DNA of 64,000 bases from JBALVT01 sp045110675 (GTDB lineage Bacteria > Pseudomonadota > Gammaproteobacteria > Pseudomonadales > Halieaceae), in the NCBI GenBank assembly GCA_045110675.1, contig JBGCGJ010000029.1, positions 18,511 to 82,510 on the forward strand. The letters run 5' to 3'. The notes beneath the pieces were generated by a model. That model searched no databases, had not been told where the DNA came from, and was given only the letters and a program-made list of their open reading frames with translations. The position numbers were made by a program, and so were the translations under genes. Of the stretch, positions 8,710-16,065 are shown one piece after another (position 1 is the stretch's first letter; every line of letters begins with the position of its first letter).

Positions 8710-9525
8710 CTATTCGTCAGGTTTTGTGCCAGCCCAAACATCCTGCATTATGCTCTTATCTTCACCCAATATTTCCCTGTTGACGTCGGTGAAACCGGCC
8801 ATCAGCACTTCTCTGACAAATCTCTCCGGGTGAACGGCAAGATACCACTTTTTCCCTTCAACATATTTCCCTTTAAGAACCACCTGGCCGGCTTCATAGG
8901 TGTCGATGTCTTCTTGGGAGGTCAGCAAGTGACGACAGTCTTCTCCATGAGTTGTGCAAATGAAAACCCCTCCCGGTTTTACGAGGCGTTTCAGCTCTGC
9001 CGCCCAGGCTTTCTGAGCCTCTTCAGAGAGGTGGGTAAATACCGAAAAACAGTAAACAAGATCATATTGCTCATCCGGAAAGGGCAGTGGTGGCATCAAC
9101 TCGTTTAGGTGGAAGTCAATTTCTGGGAGATTTTTGCTGCACCATTCAATGGTGCGAGGATTGTAGTCTGTTCCCGTCAACTGAAGATTGTAACCATCAA
9201 ATAGCCCGCGCATATTTCTTATAAGGCGTCCTGGGCCGCAGCCCCATTCCAGAATTGAAAGCTCTCCTGGCGGGTGGGTCCGTTTTACGATGTCTGCAAA
9301 GATGCTTGCATGCACTGCACCCACGTCTCGGTAGTTGTGCCAGTCTACGCCGTTGTAGGCATCAAAAGCCAAATCGGGAGGTGGCAGCGGGAAATCCGGA
9401 TTGTTACGCTTGAATCTAATATTTGCCGGCAATACGTTGATTCTGTGTAGCCAGTACTTGCCCCAGTCGACAAACTTTAGAGTGCCCGTCGCACGCAATG
9501 TATCAATGATTTTGTACTTGATCAT
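8710..9525 (-). CDS. Class I SAM-dependent methyltransferase
   Basis: A 271-residue protein with a Rossmann-type methyltransferase fold. Motif I is ILEWGCGPGR (about residues 92-101), the acidic loop is LTGTDYNP, and the post-II region is YDLVYCFSVFTHLSEE, followed by LKRLVKPGGVFICTTHG. This pattern is that of the Methyltransf_11 group of small-molecule or sugar methyltransferases. It is divergent from the 2OG-Fe(II) oxygenase gene. Both lie at the left edge of the EPS region, which suggests that they decorate a glycan or a linked metabolite. The true substrate cannot be read from the sequence. Confidence 0.85.
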   Translation of the reverse strand: MIKYKIIDTLRATGTLKFVDWGKYWLHRINVLPANIRFKRNNPDFPLPPPDLAFDAYNGVDWHNYRDVGAVHASIFADIVKRTHPPGELSILEWGCGPGRLIRNMRGLFDGYNLQLTGTDYNPRTIEWCSKNLPEIDFHLNELMPPLPFPDEQYDLVYCFSVFTHLSEEAQKAWAAELKRLVKPGGVFICTTHGEDCRHLLTSQEDIDTYEAGQVVLKGKYVEGKKWYLAVHPERFVREVLMAGFTDVNREILGEDKSIMQDVWAGTKPDE

Positions 9526-9709
9526 TCGCTGTAAACCCTACGCCGTTATAAATCCCTAAGCAGACTAAGGCTTATCGGCAATTGCTATATGGTGGCATTC
9601 AGCAGCACTTCTGGTACTGCGATGATTCATGTTATCAGTCCGTAAAGGGTACGGAAAGTAGATAGTTTTCCGCAACCCTTGCAGCCCCTATTGAATCGAC
9701 TAATCGCCC

Positions 9710-10648
9710 GTGATAGGTTTTGATTTCATACGTTTAAATGGTTTTAAATTGAGCACACAAACAAATAAAATCACGCCTTTCTATTTTGATTCCCAGGAGT
9801 TGCAACAACTCGCTGAAAAACATCGGCCAGAATTTTTAAGTGCTGACCCCTTTCCGCATGTGGTGATCGACAACTTTCTGCCGGATGACATCCTGGATCA
9901 GATTGTCGAAGAATTCCCGGGTCCGGAGGACGATGCCTGGACTCTTTGGGGTCCAGGGGACATTAAGCATACTCACAACCGGAATATCGAAAAGCTGGGC
10001 ACCTCGAACGAACAGGCTTTTGGCCCGCTCACCCGGCATATCATGGCCCAGTTGAACTCTTACACCTTTGTTCAGTTCATTCAGGAGCTAACAAATTCAA
10101 GGTATATAATGGTCGACCCGTCCTACAATGGTTGCGGGCTTCATTCCACAGGGCGTGGCGGAAAACTCATGGTGCACGTCGACGGGAATCGCCATCCAAA
10201 CTCGTTTTCGGGATTAATGCATCAGCGCCTAAATCTGATTCTGTATATCAATAAAGACTGGAAAGAGGAGTACGGAGGGCATCTCGAGCTTTGGAATCGA
10301 GATGCAAGTGAATGTGTTAAAAAGGTTTCACCTGTGTTTAACCGCTGCCTAATCTTCGAAACCGGCTCTTACTCCTACCATGGGCACCCAAGCCCAATGA
10401 CCTGCCCGGAAGGCCGGCGACGCAACTCGCTGGCAGTTTACTACTATCAACTTCAGCGAGATGCGGACGTTGACTATGGCGGTATGCAATATGCCGTCAA
10501 ATGGGCAGGAACTCAGGAGGGGGATTCTGGATTGCGGTCTAAGGACTGGCTATGGATACTTAAGGTGGAAGGTACTATTCTCGTCAAAAGACTGTTGCCA
10601 CCGATCCTTTTGGATATGATCCGCAATATTCGCAATAAGAAGACCTAG
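9710..10648 (+). CDS. 2-oxoglutarate/Fe(II)-dependent oxygenase family protein
   Basis: A 312-residue protein with the 2OG-FeII_Oxy_3 (prolyl-4-hydroxylase-like) pattern. The N-terminal part has FPHVVIDNFLPDDILDQIV. The iron-binding HxD appears as MVHVDGN. The strand LNLILYINKDW is followed by EYGGHLELW, then the distal His in YHGHPSP, and the 2OG-binding Arg probably in GRRRNSLAVYYY. Related proteins hydroxylate proteins, sugars or small molecules. The start is uncertain: GTG at 9710 gives the longest product, while TTG at 9749 would remove 13 residues. Neither has a clear ribosome binding site. It is divergent from the methyltransferase, hinting at a paired hydroxylation and methylation step. 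Confidence 0.8.
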   Translation: MIGFDFIRLNGFKLSTQTNKITPFYFDSQELQQLAEKHRPEFLSADPFPHVVIDNFLPDDILDQIVEEFPGPEDDAWTLWGPGDIKHTHNRNIEKLGTSNEQAFGPLTRHIMAQLNSYTFVQFIQELTNSRYIMVDPSYNGCGLHSTGRGGKLMVHVDGNRHPNSFSGLMHQRLNLILYINKDWKEEYGGHLELWNRDASECVKKVSPVFNRCLIFETGSYSYHGHPSPMTCPEGRRRNSLAVYYYQLQRDADVDYGGMQYAVKWAGTQEGDSGLRSKDWLWILKVEGTILVKRLLPPILLDMIRNIRNKKT

Positions 10649-10769
10649 GCACACGATTCTGCACTTTCTTTGTTTTTCGTATCTGCGGTAAGAGTGTATA
10701 TACAAACGGGAAAGGCGGCTGCTCTAAAATGAGTTACCACCTCTCCCGACTTCGGCAATTGGGCTCGAA

Positions 10770-12062
10770 TCAATCCAGTGTTTTTCTCGCGAAACTAATT
10801 CCAAAATCTTTGGTGTAATCGTGGCCGTGCCCGCCAAACCACATGAGGAACTCGCCATCTTCTTCTATCACAGTTGGGCCAATCACTTCTCTGGCGATCC
10901 ATTTCGCATTGCCTCGGGTCACGATGTCATTACTAACGGTAGAGAACGATTTGCCATCGTCACTCACCGAGTGAACTAAAGCTGCCTGTTTCCAACCTTT
11001 CTTAGCGTTGATAGCGTCGGTAAATAGATGAAATTTGCCGTCAGATCCGATGAGGGCATGTGGAGTTGAGTAACCGCGAAAATCTTTTGCCGTTGAGTAA
11101 TAGCTTCCCGGCTCGAATACGGCATCCTGTTTTCCATCGCCGTCTCTGTCATATAGTTTGAATTTGCTGCCGTTTTTAGAAGTTGCTAAGACGATGGCGC
11201 TGGTGCTCTGCAAATCCGAGTTTTTGCCCTTATAGTCATAATTCGCCCTGGCAGTTCCGTAGTAAAGGTAAAACAACTTGTCTTTGGGGTTAAATACGAC
11301 GCCGGGCTCACCCGTGTAATAAAATCCCCAGTTGGCGATGTCGTCGTGGTTGCTAATCACCGGGTTATTGCGATCCTTTTTCCACTTGATGCCGTCTTTT
11401 GAGGTGGCATGTCCGATGTTAAATCTGGATATCGCATCCCCAGTTTTAAATCCGGTGTAATACATGTGGTAGGTCTTACCCACTTTGATCACGGACGGAG
11501 TTTCAGTGCGTTCATCATCCCAGCTGCCAGATTCTCCTTCACTAAGTACGGGTTTGGTATTAATCTTCCATTTAATACCGTCTTTTGAGGTCGCCGTATA
11601 AACTCGAACATGGTTGAGGCCCTTAAAATTACCACCCGTGAACCACATTCTAAAGGTATCGCCTTCTTTCAGAACTGTCGGATCACCCCAGTACATTTTC
11701 TTGAAGCCGTCTCCAACTTTAATAACCTGAGAATTGTACATATCCCAGGAGTCTTTAGAGCCTGGGTTGCGAAGGGTTGTATACCCTTTTCTTGAGGGCG
11801 CTTTTGAACCGGAATTTGCTGTCTGATTTTCCGAAGTTTCAGAACTTGCTTCCTTATCCTTTTCTTTATTTTTGTCCTTGTCTTTTTTCCACCATTCACC
11901 TTCAAAAAAACCTTTACCATCTTCGTCTTGCCACCACCTGGGCTCTGGTCGCTCTTCACCGGTCGGGTCGGGCAGCGAATCCTGCGCTGAAGTACACGAT
12001 GCAATAATTAAAGATAAAACGAGAACAGCACTGGAACTTCCTTTCAAGGTAGATCTCGACAT
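10770..12062 (-). CDS. Lipoprotein with GH43-like five-bladed beta-propeller
   Basis: A 430-residue predicted lipoprotein. The signal peptide ends in the lipobox LIIASC, giving lipidated Cys23. Next comes a highly charged, low-complexity linker (about residues 40-95) with runs such as KKDKDKNKEKDKE and a Ser/Thr-rich stretch. The remainder (about 100-430) is a beta-propeller with repeats of the type GDPTVLKEGDTFRMWFTG, TETPSVIKVGKTYHMYYTG and GEPGVVFNPKDKLFYLYYG. These resemble GH43/GH32/GH130-type propellers, with Asp or Glu at blade starts. It may bind or cut the EPS at the cell surface. The start is supported by GGGAG upstream. Catalytic competence is uncertain because the triad cannot be assigned safely by eye. 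Confidence 0.78.
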   Translation of the reverse strand: MSRSTLKGSSSAVLVLSLIIASCTSAQDSLPDPTGEERPEPRWWQDEDGKGFFEGEWWKKDKDKNKEKDKEASSETSENQTANSGSKAPSRKGYTTLRNPGSKDSWDMYNSQVIKVGDGFKKMYWGDPTVLKEGDTFRMWFTGGNFKGLNHVRVYTATSKDGIKWKINTKPVLSEGESGSWDDERTETPSVIKVGKTYHMYYTGFKTGDAISRFNIGHATSKDGIKWKKDRNNPVISNHDDIANWGFYYTGEPGVVFNPKDKLFYLYYGTARANYDYKGKNSDLQSTSAIVLATSKNGSKFKLYDRDGDGKQDAVFEPGSYYSTAKDFRGYSTPHALIGSDGKFHLFTDAINAKKGWKQAALVHSVSDDGKSFSTVSNDIVTRGNAKWIAREVIGPTVIEEDGEFLMWFGGHGHDYTKDFGISFARKTLD

Positions 12063-12191
12063 TGATTTTTCTCCCTGTGGACAAGTCAGAATTGTCAGAT
12101 AACTCTATCACAGAGCCAGAATTGTCGACAAATTAACTTCTCCAATTGTTGGATATACCGTTTATACTTCTCATTGTCACTGAGAGACTAA

Positions 12192-13391
12192 ATGAAAACA
12201 TCGATAGACCAACTTGGCATATTCGGTGGTCCGCCAGCCTTTGCAGAGAGGCTTCACGTTGGCAGGCCCAATATAGGTAACAAGGACGAGTTTCTAACGC
12301 GGGTAAATGACCTGCTGGATCGTCGCTGGCTGACGAATGATGGCCCCTTCGTTCGCGAGCTGGAAAGTCGTATTGAAGCGCTGCTAGATGTTAGAGAGTG
12401 TGTAGTACTTTGCAATGGAACGGCCGCGCTGGATGTTTTACTAAAATGCCTCAATCTTGAGGGCGAGGTTATATTGCCATCGTTTACCTTTGTATCCTCT
12501 GCACATGTTTTGGAAACGATGAATCTAAAACCTGTATTTTGCGACGTTGATAAAGAAACCCACAATCTTGATCCAAGCCTTGTTGAACCATTAATCACGC
12601 CGCTCACAGCGGCAATTTTAGGAGTTCATCTCTGGGGTCGGCCCTGTCCCATTGGAGGTCTAACTGAGCTCGCGAATCGCTATGATGTCCCTTTAATTTT
12701 TGACGCCGCTCACGCGTTTAGTTGTAGCTATAGGGGTGAGTTTATAGGGAAATTCGGAATAGCGGAGGTGCTCAGTTTCCATGCGACAAAGTTTTTCCAG
12801 ACTTTCGAAGGCGGAGCGGTGGTTACCAACGATTCCGAATTGGCAAACGAAGTTCGCCTAAAGAGAAACTTCGGCTTTTCCTATTTCGACCATGTTGATG
12901 GTTTGGGTACCAATGGTAAAATGCCTGAGATTTCTGCGGCGATGGGATTGTCGAACCTTGATGATCTGGATTTTTTTCTCGAAACAAACTATCGAAATTA
13001 TGAGTGCTATGAGAATCACTTAAGTGACCTGCCCGGGGTAAGCCTGCTCCAATTTGATAGACGCGAAACAAATAACTATCAGTACATTGTGGTAACCATC
13101 GATCAGGATATCACTGGGTTCGACCGCGATTTTTTAGTGGAGGTCCTGCATGCTGAAAACGTACTGGCCAGGCGGTATTTCCACCCCGGGGTTCATCGCA
13201 TGGAACCCTACCAATCAATTTATCCGGAGTTTGTTGGGAGGCTTTCACAGACTGAATTACTTTCAGATCAGGTGATGTGCCTACCTACGGGCACTAGTGT
13301 CAGCCCGAGTGATATTCAGCTTCTATGTGCCACTATCAAGTTTATCGGAGAAAACTGCATTGAAATTAAGCGTAGGCAAGAATCTCCTTAA
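12192..13391 (+). CDS. DegT/DnrJ/EryC1/StrS family aminotransferase
   Basis: A 399-residue PLP-dependent enzyme of the sugar aminotransferase family. The family usually converts a keto-sugar nucleotide to an amino sugar. Visible motifs are CNGTAALDVLLK (cofactor phosphate site), ILPSFTFVSSAH, LIFDAAHAFSC with the Asp that contacts the pyridine nitrogen, and SFHATKFFQTFEGGA with the Schiff-base Lys. A GAGAG ribosome binding site precedes the ATG. It lies 29 bases before a family 2 glycosyltransferase in the same direction. It probably supplies an amino sugar for the EPS, but the substrate nucleotide sugar is not identifiable. Confidence 0.9.
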   Translation: MKTSIDQLGIFGGPPAFAERLHVGRPNIGNKDEFLTRVNDLLDRRWLTNDGPFVRELESRIEALLDVRECVVLCNGTAALDVLLKCLNLEGEVILPSFTFVSSAHVLETMNLKPVFCDVDKETHNLDPSLVEPLITPLTAAILGVHLWGRPCPIGGLTELANRYDVPLIFDAAHAFSCSYRGEFIGKFGIAEVLSFHATKFFQTFEGGAVVTNDSELANEVRLKRNFGFSYFDHVDGLGTNGKMPEISAAMGLSNLDDLDFFLETNYRNYECYENHLSDLPGVSLLQFDRRETNNYQYIVVTIDQDITGFDRDFLVEVLHAENVLARRYFHPGVHRMEPYQSIYPEFVGRLSQTELLSDQVMCLPTGTSVSPSDIQLLCATIKFIGENCIEIKRRQESP

Positions 13392-13420
13392 GCAGCAGTG
13401 TTTCGTATTGTACTCGCACT

Positions 13421-14338
13421 ATGGCAAGTAGGGAGCCGGAAGAAGTCGGACAGCCAATGGTTAGCGTGCATATGCTGACTTATAATCATGCCCCCTATAT
13501 CGCCAAAGCTATAGAAAGTGTGTTGATGCAGGAGGTCAGCTTCGATTATGAACTCGTTATAGGCGACGATTGTTCTACGGACGAAACCGGAGCGATTGTC
13601 CGCGAGTATCGGGATCGCTATCCCGGCATCATTCGTTTGCATCAGCAGAAAACTAACCTTGGTCTGTACGCGAATCAGGAGATAGTTCGACGGTCCTGTA
13701 GAGGCAAATATATTGCATGGTTGGAAGGTGACGACTTTTGGACTTGTTCTAAGAAACTCCAGAAACAAGTCAGCATGATGGAAAACCACCCTGAATACTC
13801 CTGCAGCTTTCACCGATGTCGTTGGATAGAATCGGGCCTTGCCCCACGTATTTTTGGCCCGCCGAGCACCGAACCCTTTTTCACGCTTGATGACTTGCTA
13901 ATGTACGGTCACTTTGTGCCAACTGGCAGTCTTGTTGTGCGGAATCACCTCAGGGAGGAATATCCTTCCTGGATGAAAGAGTCGGAAATTATGGATATGT
14001 CTTACTTAATCCTCTTCGCACAGCACGGTGACTTGGGATTTATAGACGAAGTGATGAGCTGTTATCGTCATCACAGGAGTGGGTTGTTTAGCGGGAAAGA
14101 TGCCAGCGAAAAGGTCAAGAGAGTCATGTTTACCCACGAGCTCGCCGGCCGAAACCTTGACTTGAACAAAAGGCGTTCATTCAAGATTGGCATGTCGCGA
14201 ATGTACGGTAATCTATGCACCGTACAGTTGCAGAACCGGCAGATTTTTCGGTCGATCTGGTCCCTGTTACTATCGATCTACTGGTCTCCCAGGCACAGAT
14301 TGTCCAAAATTTTTCGCCGTTTGAGTGCTCAAAGATAA
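13421..14338 (+). CDS. Family 2 glycosyltransferase (GT-A)
   Basis: A 305-residue inverting glycosyltransferase. The N-terminal domain has VSVHMLTYNHAPYIAKAIES, YELVIGDDCSTDET and WLEGDDFW, which carry the nucleotide-sugar and metal-binding Asp residues. It would add a sugar from a nucleotide donor to the lipid-linked EPS repeat unit on the cytoplasmic side. No membrane segment is evident. It follows the DegT aminotransferase, with which it may form a short operon. Specificity cannot be told from sequence alone. Confidence 0.9.
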   Translation: MASREPEEVGQPMVSVHMLTYNHAPYIAKAIESVLMQEVSFDYELVIGDDCSTDETGAIVREYRDRYPGIIRLHQQKTNLGLYANQEIVRRSCRGKYIAWLEGDDFWTCSKKLQKQVSMMENHPEYSCSFHRCRWIESGLAPRIFGPPSTEPFFTLDDLLMYGHFVPTGSLVVRNHLREEYPSWMKESEIMDMSYLILFAQHGDLGFIDEVMSCYRHHRSGLFSGKDASEKVKRVMFTHELAGRNLDLNKRRSFKIGMSRMYGNLCTVQLQNRQIFRSIWSLLLSIYWSPRHRLSKIFRRLSAQR

Positions 14339-14391
14339 GCTTACAATTCTTCCCAATTAGCGCACTGCCGCGTGCCGCGAACTCTGATTTT

Positions 14392-14778
14392 TTAATTTTC
14401 CCGATGGTCTTTTTCTTCGAAATTTATACCTTTGGGGAGAATACTAACTAGCAGATTTGCGATTAGAAAACCGCAAAAAATGCCCAGGGTATTGGCAGCC
14501 AGATCCTGCCATTCGCCATAGCGATTGACATAGGGCTGCACTAATTCTATGAGGCCGCTCCAACAAATAAAACACAGGCCGATAAACTGCCAATGTTTTG
14601 GTTTGCGCAAAGCGGTCGGAAACATCAGCGCGCTATAGGCAACAATGTGATGCGTTTTATCACTCCCGGGAAAGTCAGGTAAGCTACCGAGCGGGTAAAG
14701 AGACAGGAAGGTTATAATACAAAGAATAGCGATTGTAATCGCAATCCATAAGCGTTTGATGAAGTCCAATAGTATCAT
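14392..14778 (-). CDS. VanZ-like membrane protein
   Basis: A small integral membrane protein of 128 residues with about four hydrophobic segments (WIAITIAILCIITFLSLYPL, HHIVAYSALMFP, FIGLCFICWSGLIELVQP and ANTLGIFCGFLIANLL). The pattern PGSDKTHHIVAYSALM together with GEWQDLAANTLG is typical of VanZ-like proteins, found near EPS loci and elsewhere; their biochemical role is poorly understood. It is convergent with the preceding glycosyltransferase and lies about 145 bases downstream of the VCBS/thioredoxin gene on the same strand. Confidence 0.82.
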   Translation of the reverse strand: MILLDFIKRLWIAITIAILCIITFLSLYPLGSLPDFPGSDKTHHIVAYSALMFPTALRKPKHWQFIGLCFICWSGLIELVQPYVNRYGEWQDLAANTLGIFCGFLIANLLVSILPKGINFEEKDHREN

Positions 14779-14922
14779 CTCTTTTTAACTAGCTTAAATC
14801 TGAAAAATAAACCATTTTATGCACTCCAATTGACTCTAATAGAGCGCCTATAAAAGCCCCAGCGGTTCGATGGCACTGTCCGTTTCGAATTTCCCTGGAA
14901 CATATTTTTGGACTGGGCCTTA

Positions 14923-15990
14923 CTATTGCGCGCCGTCTTGCAACAATGCTCTGATCTGAGATTCGGTCGGTGGGCCAAAGCGTGTCAGAAGTACCTTGCC
15001 TTGTGTATCCGTCACCAGGGTTGCCGGCAGCGCGTCTATCTTCAATGCATCTTTTAGAATTTTTTTGGCCGCTAATCGCGTGCTATTTGGCAAACCTGTG
15101 AGCAAGTTGTATGGCGGTTGATACTTCGCACGCCATTCATCCAGCTGAGCCTCACTTTCGTTTTCGTCATAGGGCAGCCCGACCATTGTCATGACACTTT
15201 CACCAATGGCATCTTGAAGGTTTTTCAGGGCCGGGATCTCTTTGAGGCAGGGGCCGCACCAGGTGGCCATGGTAGTGTACAAAATCAGACGTTGCCCTTC
15301 TTGCGCACTTACAAGAGGAAGGAGTGTGGGCTTGAGCGATCTAGTAGGTTTTGATTGTGGCCTACTAGTGTCCTTAGCGTACACCGTAGTAATAAAAGAT
15401 CTATCCTTTGAGCCATCTGTGGAATCTTCGTAGACTGTAATCAGCTTACCTGCCTCCACAGGCCCGATGTTCTGAACTATCCCTGAAGGCCAGCGAACTC
15501 GTACATTGTCAGCGGTGGAGTGGCTACCAATACCAATAATCATTGTGCTGCTGTTCTGCGCGGCCATTCCCTCACCCGCGCGATGCTCACGCAACAAAAC
15601 GGTATTGCCGATTTCTACCTCTACCTTGGCACCGTAGCCGTCGCGGTTACTCCAGGCCGGATTTATCCGAGCCTCCGTATTGCCACCAACGAAGCGAAGC
15701 GCGATCATCTGCATGGCACCTTCTGCGGTGGGTGTGCGTTCTCCACCCAGGTTGCGATACAACAACAAACGCGGTGCATTTGCGCCGACAACCGCTGCGT
15801 CTAACCAGCCATCACGATCAAAATCCAGCCAACTAAAGGCCCTTCCATCTCCTGGATGGTCCAGACCAGAAATCGCAGACACATCAGCGAACTCTTCACC
15901 TCCCAGGTTTAGAAACAGGTGATTGCGTTCGTGGCCGCTGAAGGAAGAGCCTTGTTCCAGGTTGCGAGAACTGACGCGTAGTGCACCCAT
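14923..15990 (-). CDS. C-terminal part of a split VCBS protein: ASPIC/UnbV plus TlpA-like thioredoxin domain
   Basis: Frame of 355 residues from the ATG at 15990. The open frame is continuous back to 16065, directly after the UGA that ends the upstream gene, and stays in the same phase. It starts inside a VCBS/FG-GAP repeat (WLDFDRDGWLDAAV), continues with an ASPIC/UnbV domain (WSNRDGYGAKVEV, VRVRWPSGIVQNI) and ends in a thioredoxin-like domain (about 215-355) with the redox motif ATWCGPCLKEIP. This looks like the missing end of the 16066-18177 protein rather than a separate gene. Separate initiation at 15990 is possible but the GGGGA before it lies very close. The WCGPC motif suggests a periplasmic or extracellular thiol-disulfide or tethering role. 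Confidence 0.75.
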   Translation of the reverse strand: MGALRVSSRNLEQGSSFSGHERNHLFLNLGGEEFADVSAISGLDHPGDGRAFSWLDFDRDGWLDAAVVGANAPRLLLYRNLGGERTPTAEGAMQMIALRFVGGNTEARINPAWSNRDGYGAKVEVEIGNTVLLREHRAGEGMAAQNSSTMIIGIGSHSTADNVRVRWPSGIVQNIGPVEAGKLITVYEDSTDGSKDRSFITTVYAKDTSRPQSKPTRSLKPTLLPLVSAQEGQRLILYTTMATWCGPCLKEIPALKNLQDAIGESVMTMVGLPYDENESEAQLDEWRAKYQPPYNLLTGLPNSTRLAAKKILKDALKIDALPATLVTDTQGKVLLTRFGPPTESQIRALLQDGAQ

Positions 15991-16033
15991 TTCCCCACTG
16001 CCTTCGAACTCGTGTGCGAAGGATAGCTTTGGG

Positions 16034-16058
16034 TCTGTGCGCGCAACTGCGCGCCAGA
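16034..16058 (-). other. Stem-loop directly after an in-frame UGA (SECIS-like geometry)
   Basis: On the minus strand, the UGA at 16068-16066 is followed by 11 bases. Then come GCGCGC, the loop AGUU and GCGCGC, flanked by UCUG and, after one bulged A, CAGA. This gives a 6-base-pair GC stem extendable by four pairs, with GU inside a tetraloop 17 bases from the UGA. Bacterial SECIS elements have a G in the first two loop positions, at a loop distance of about 16-37 bases. GCGCGC is self-complementary, so chance is possible. Confidence 0.35.
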
Positions 16059-16065
16059 AGTCAGT

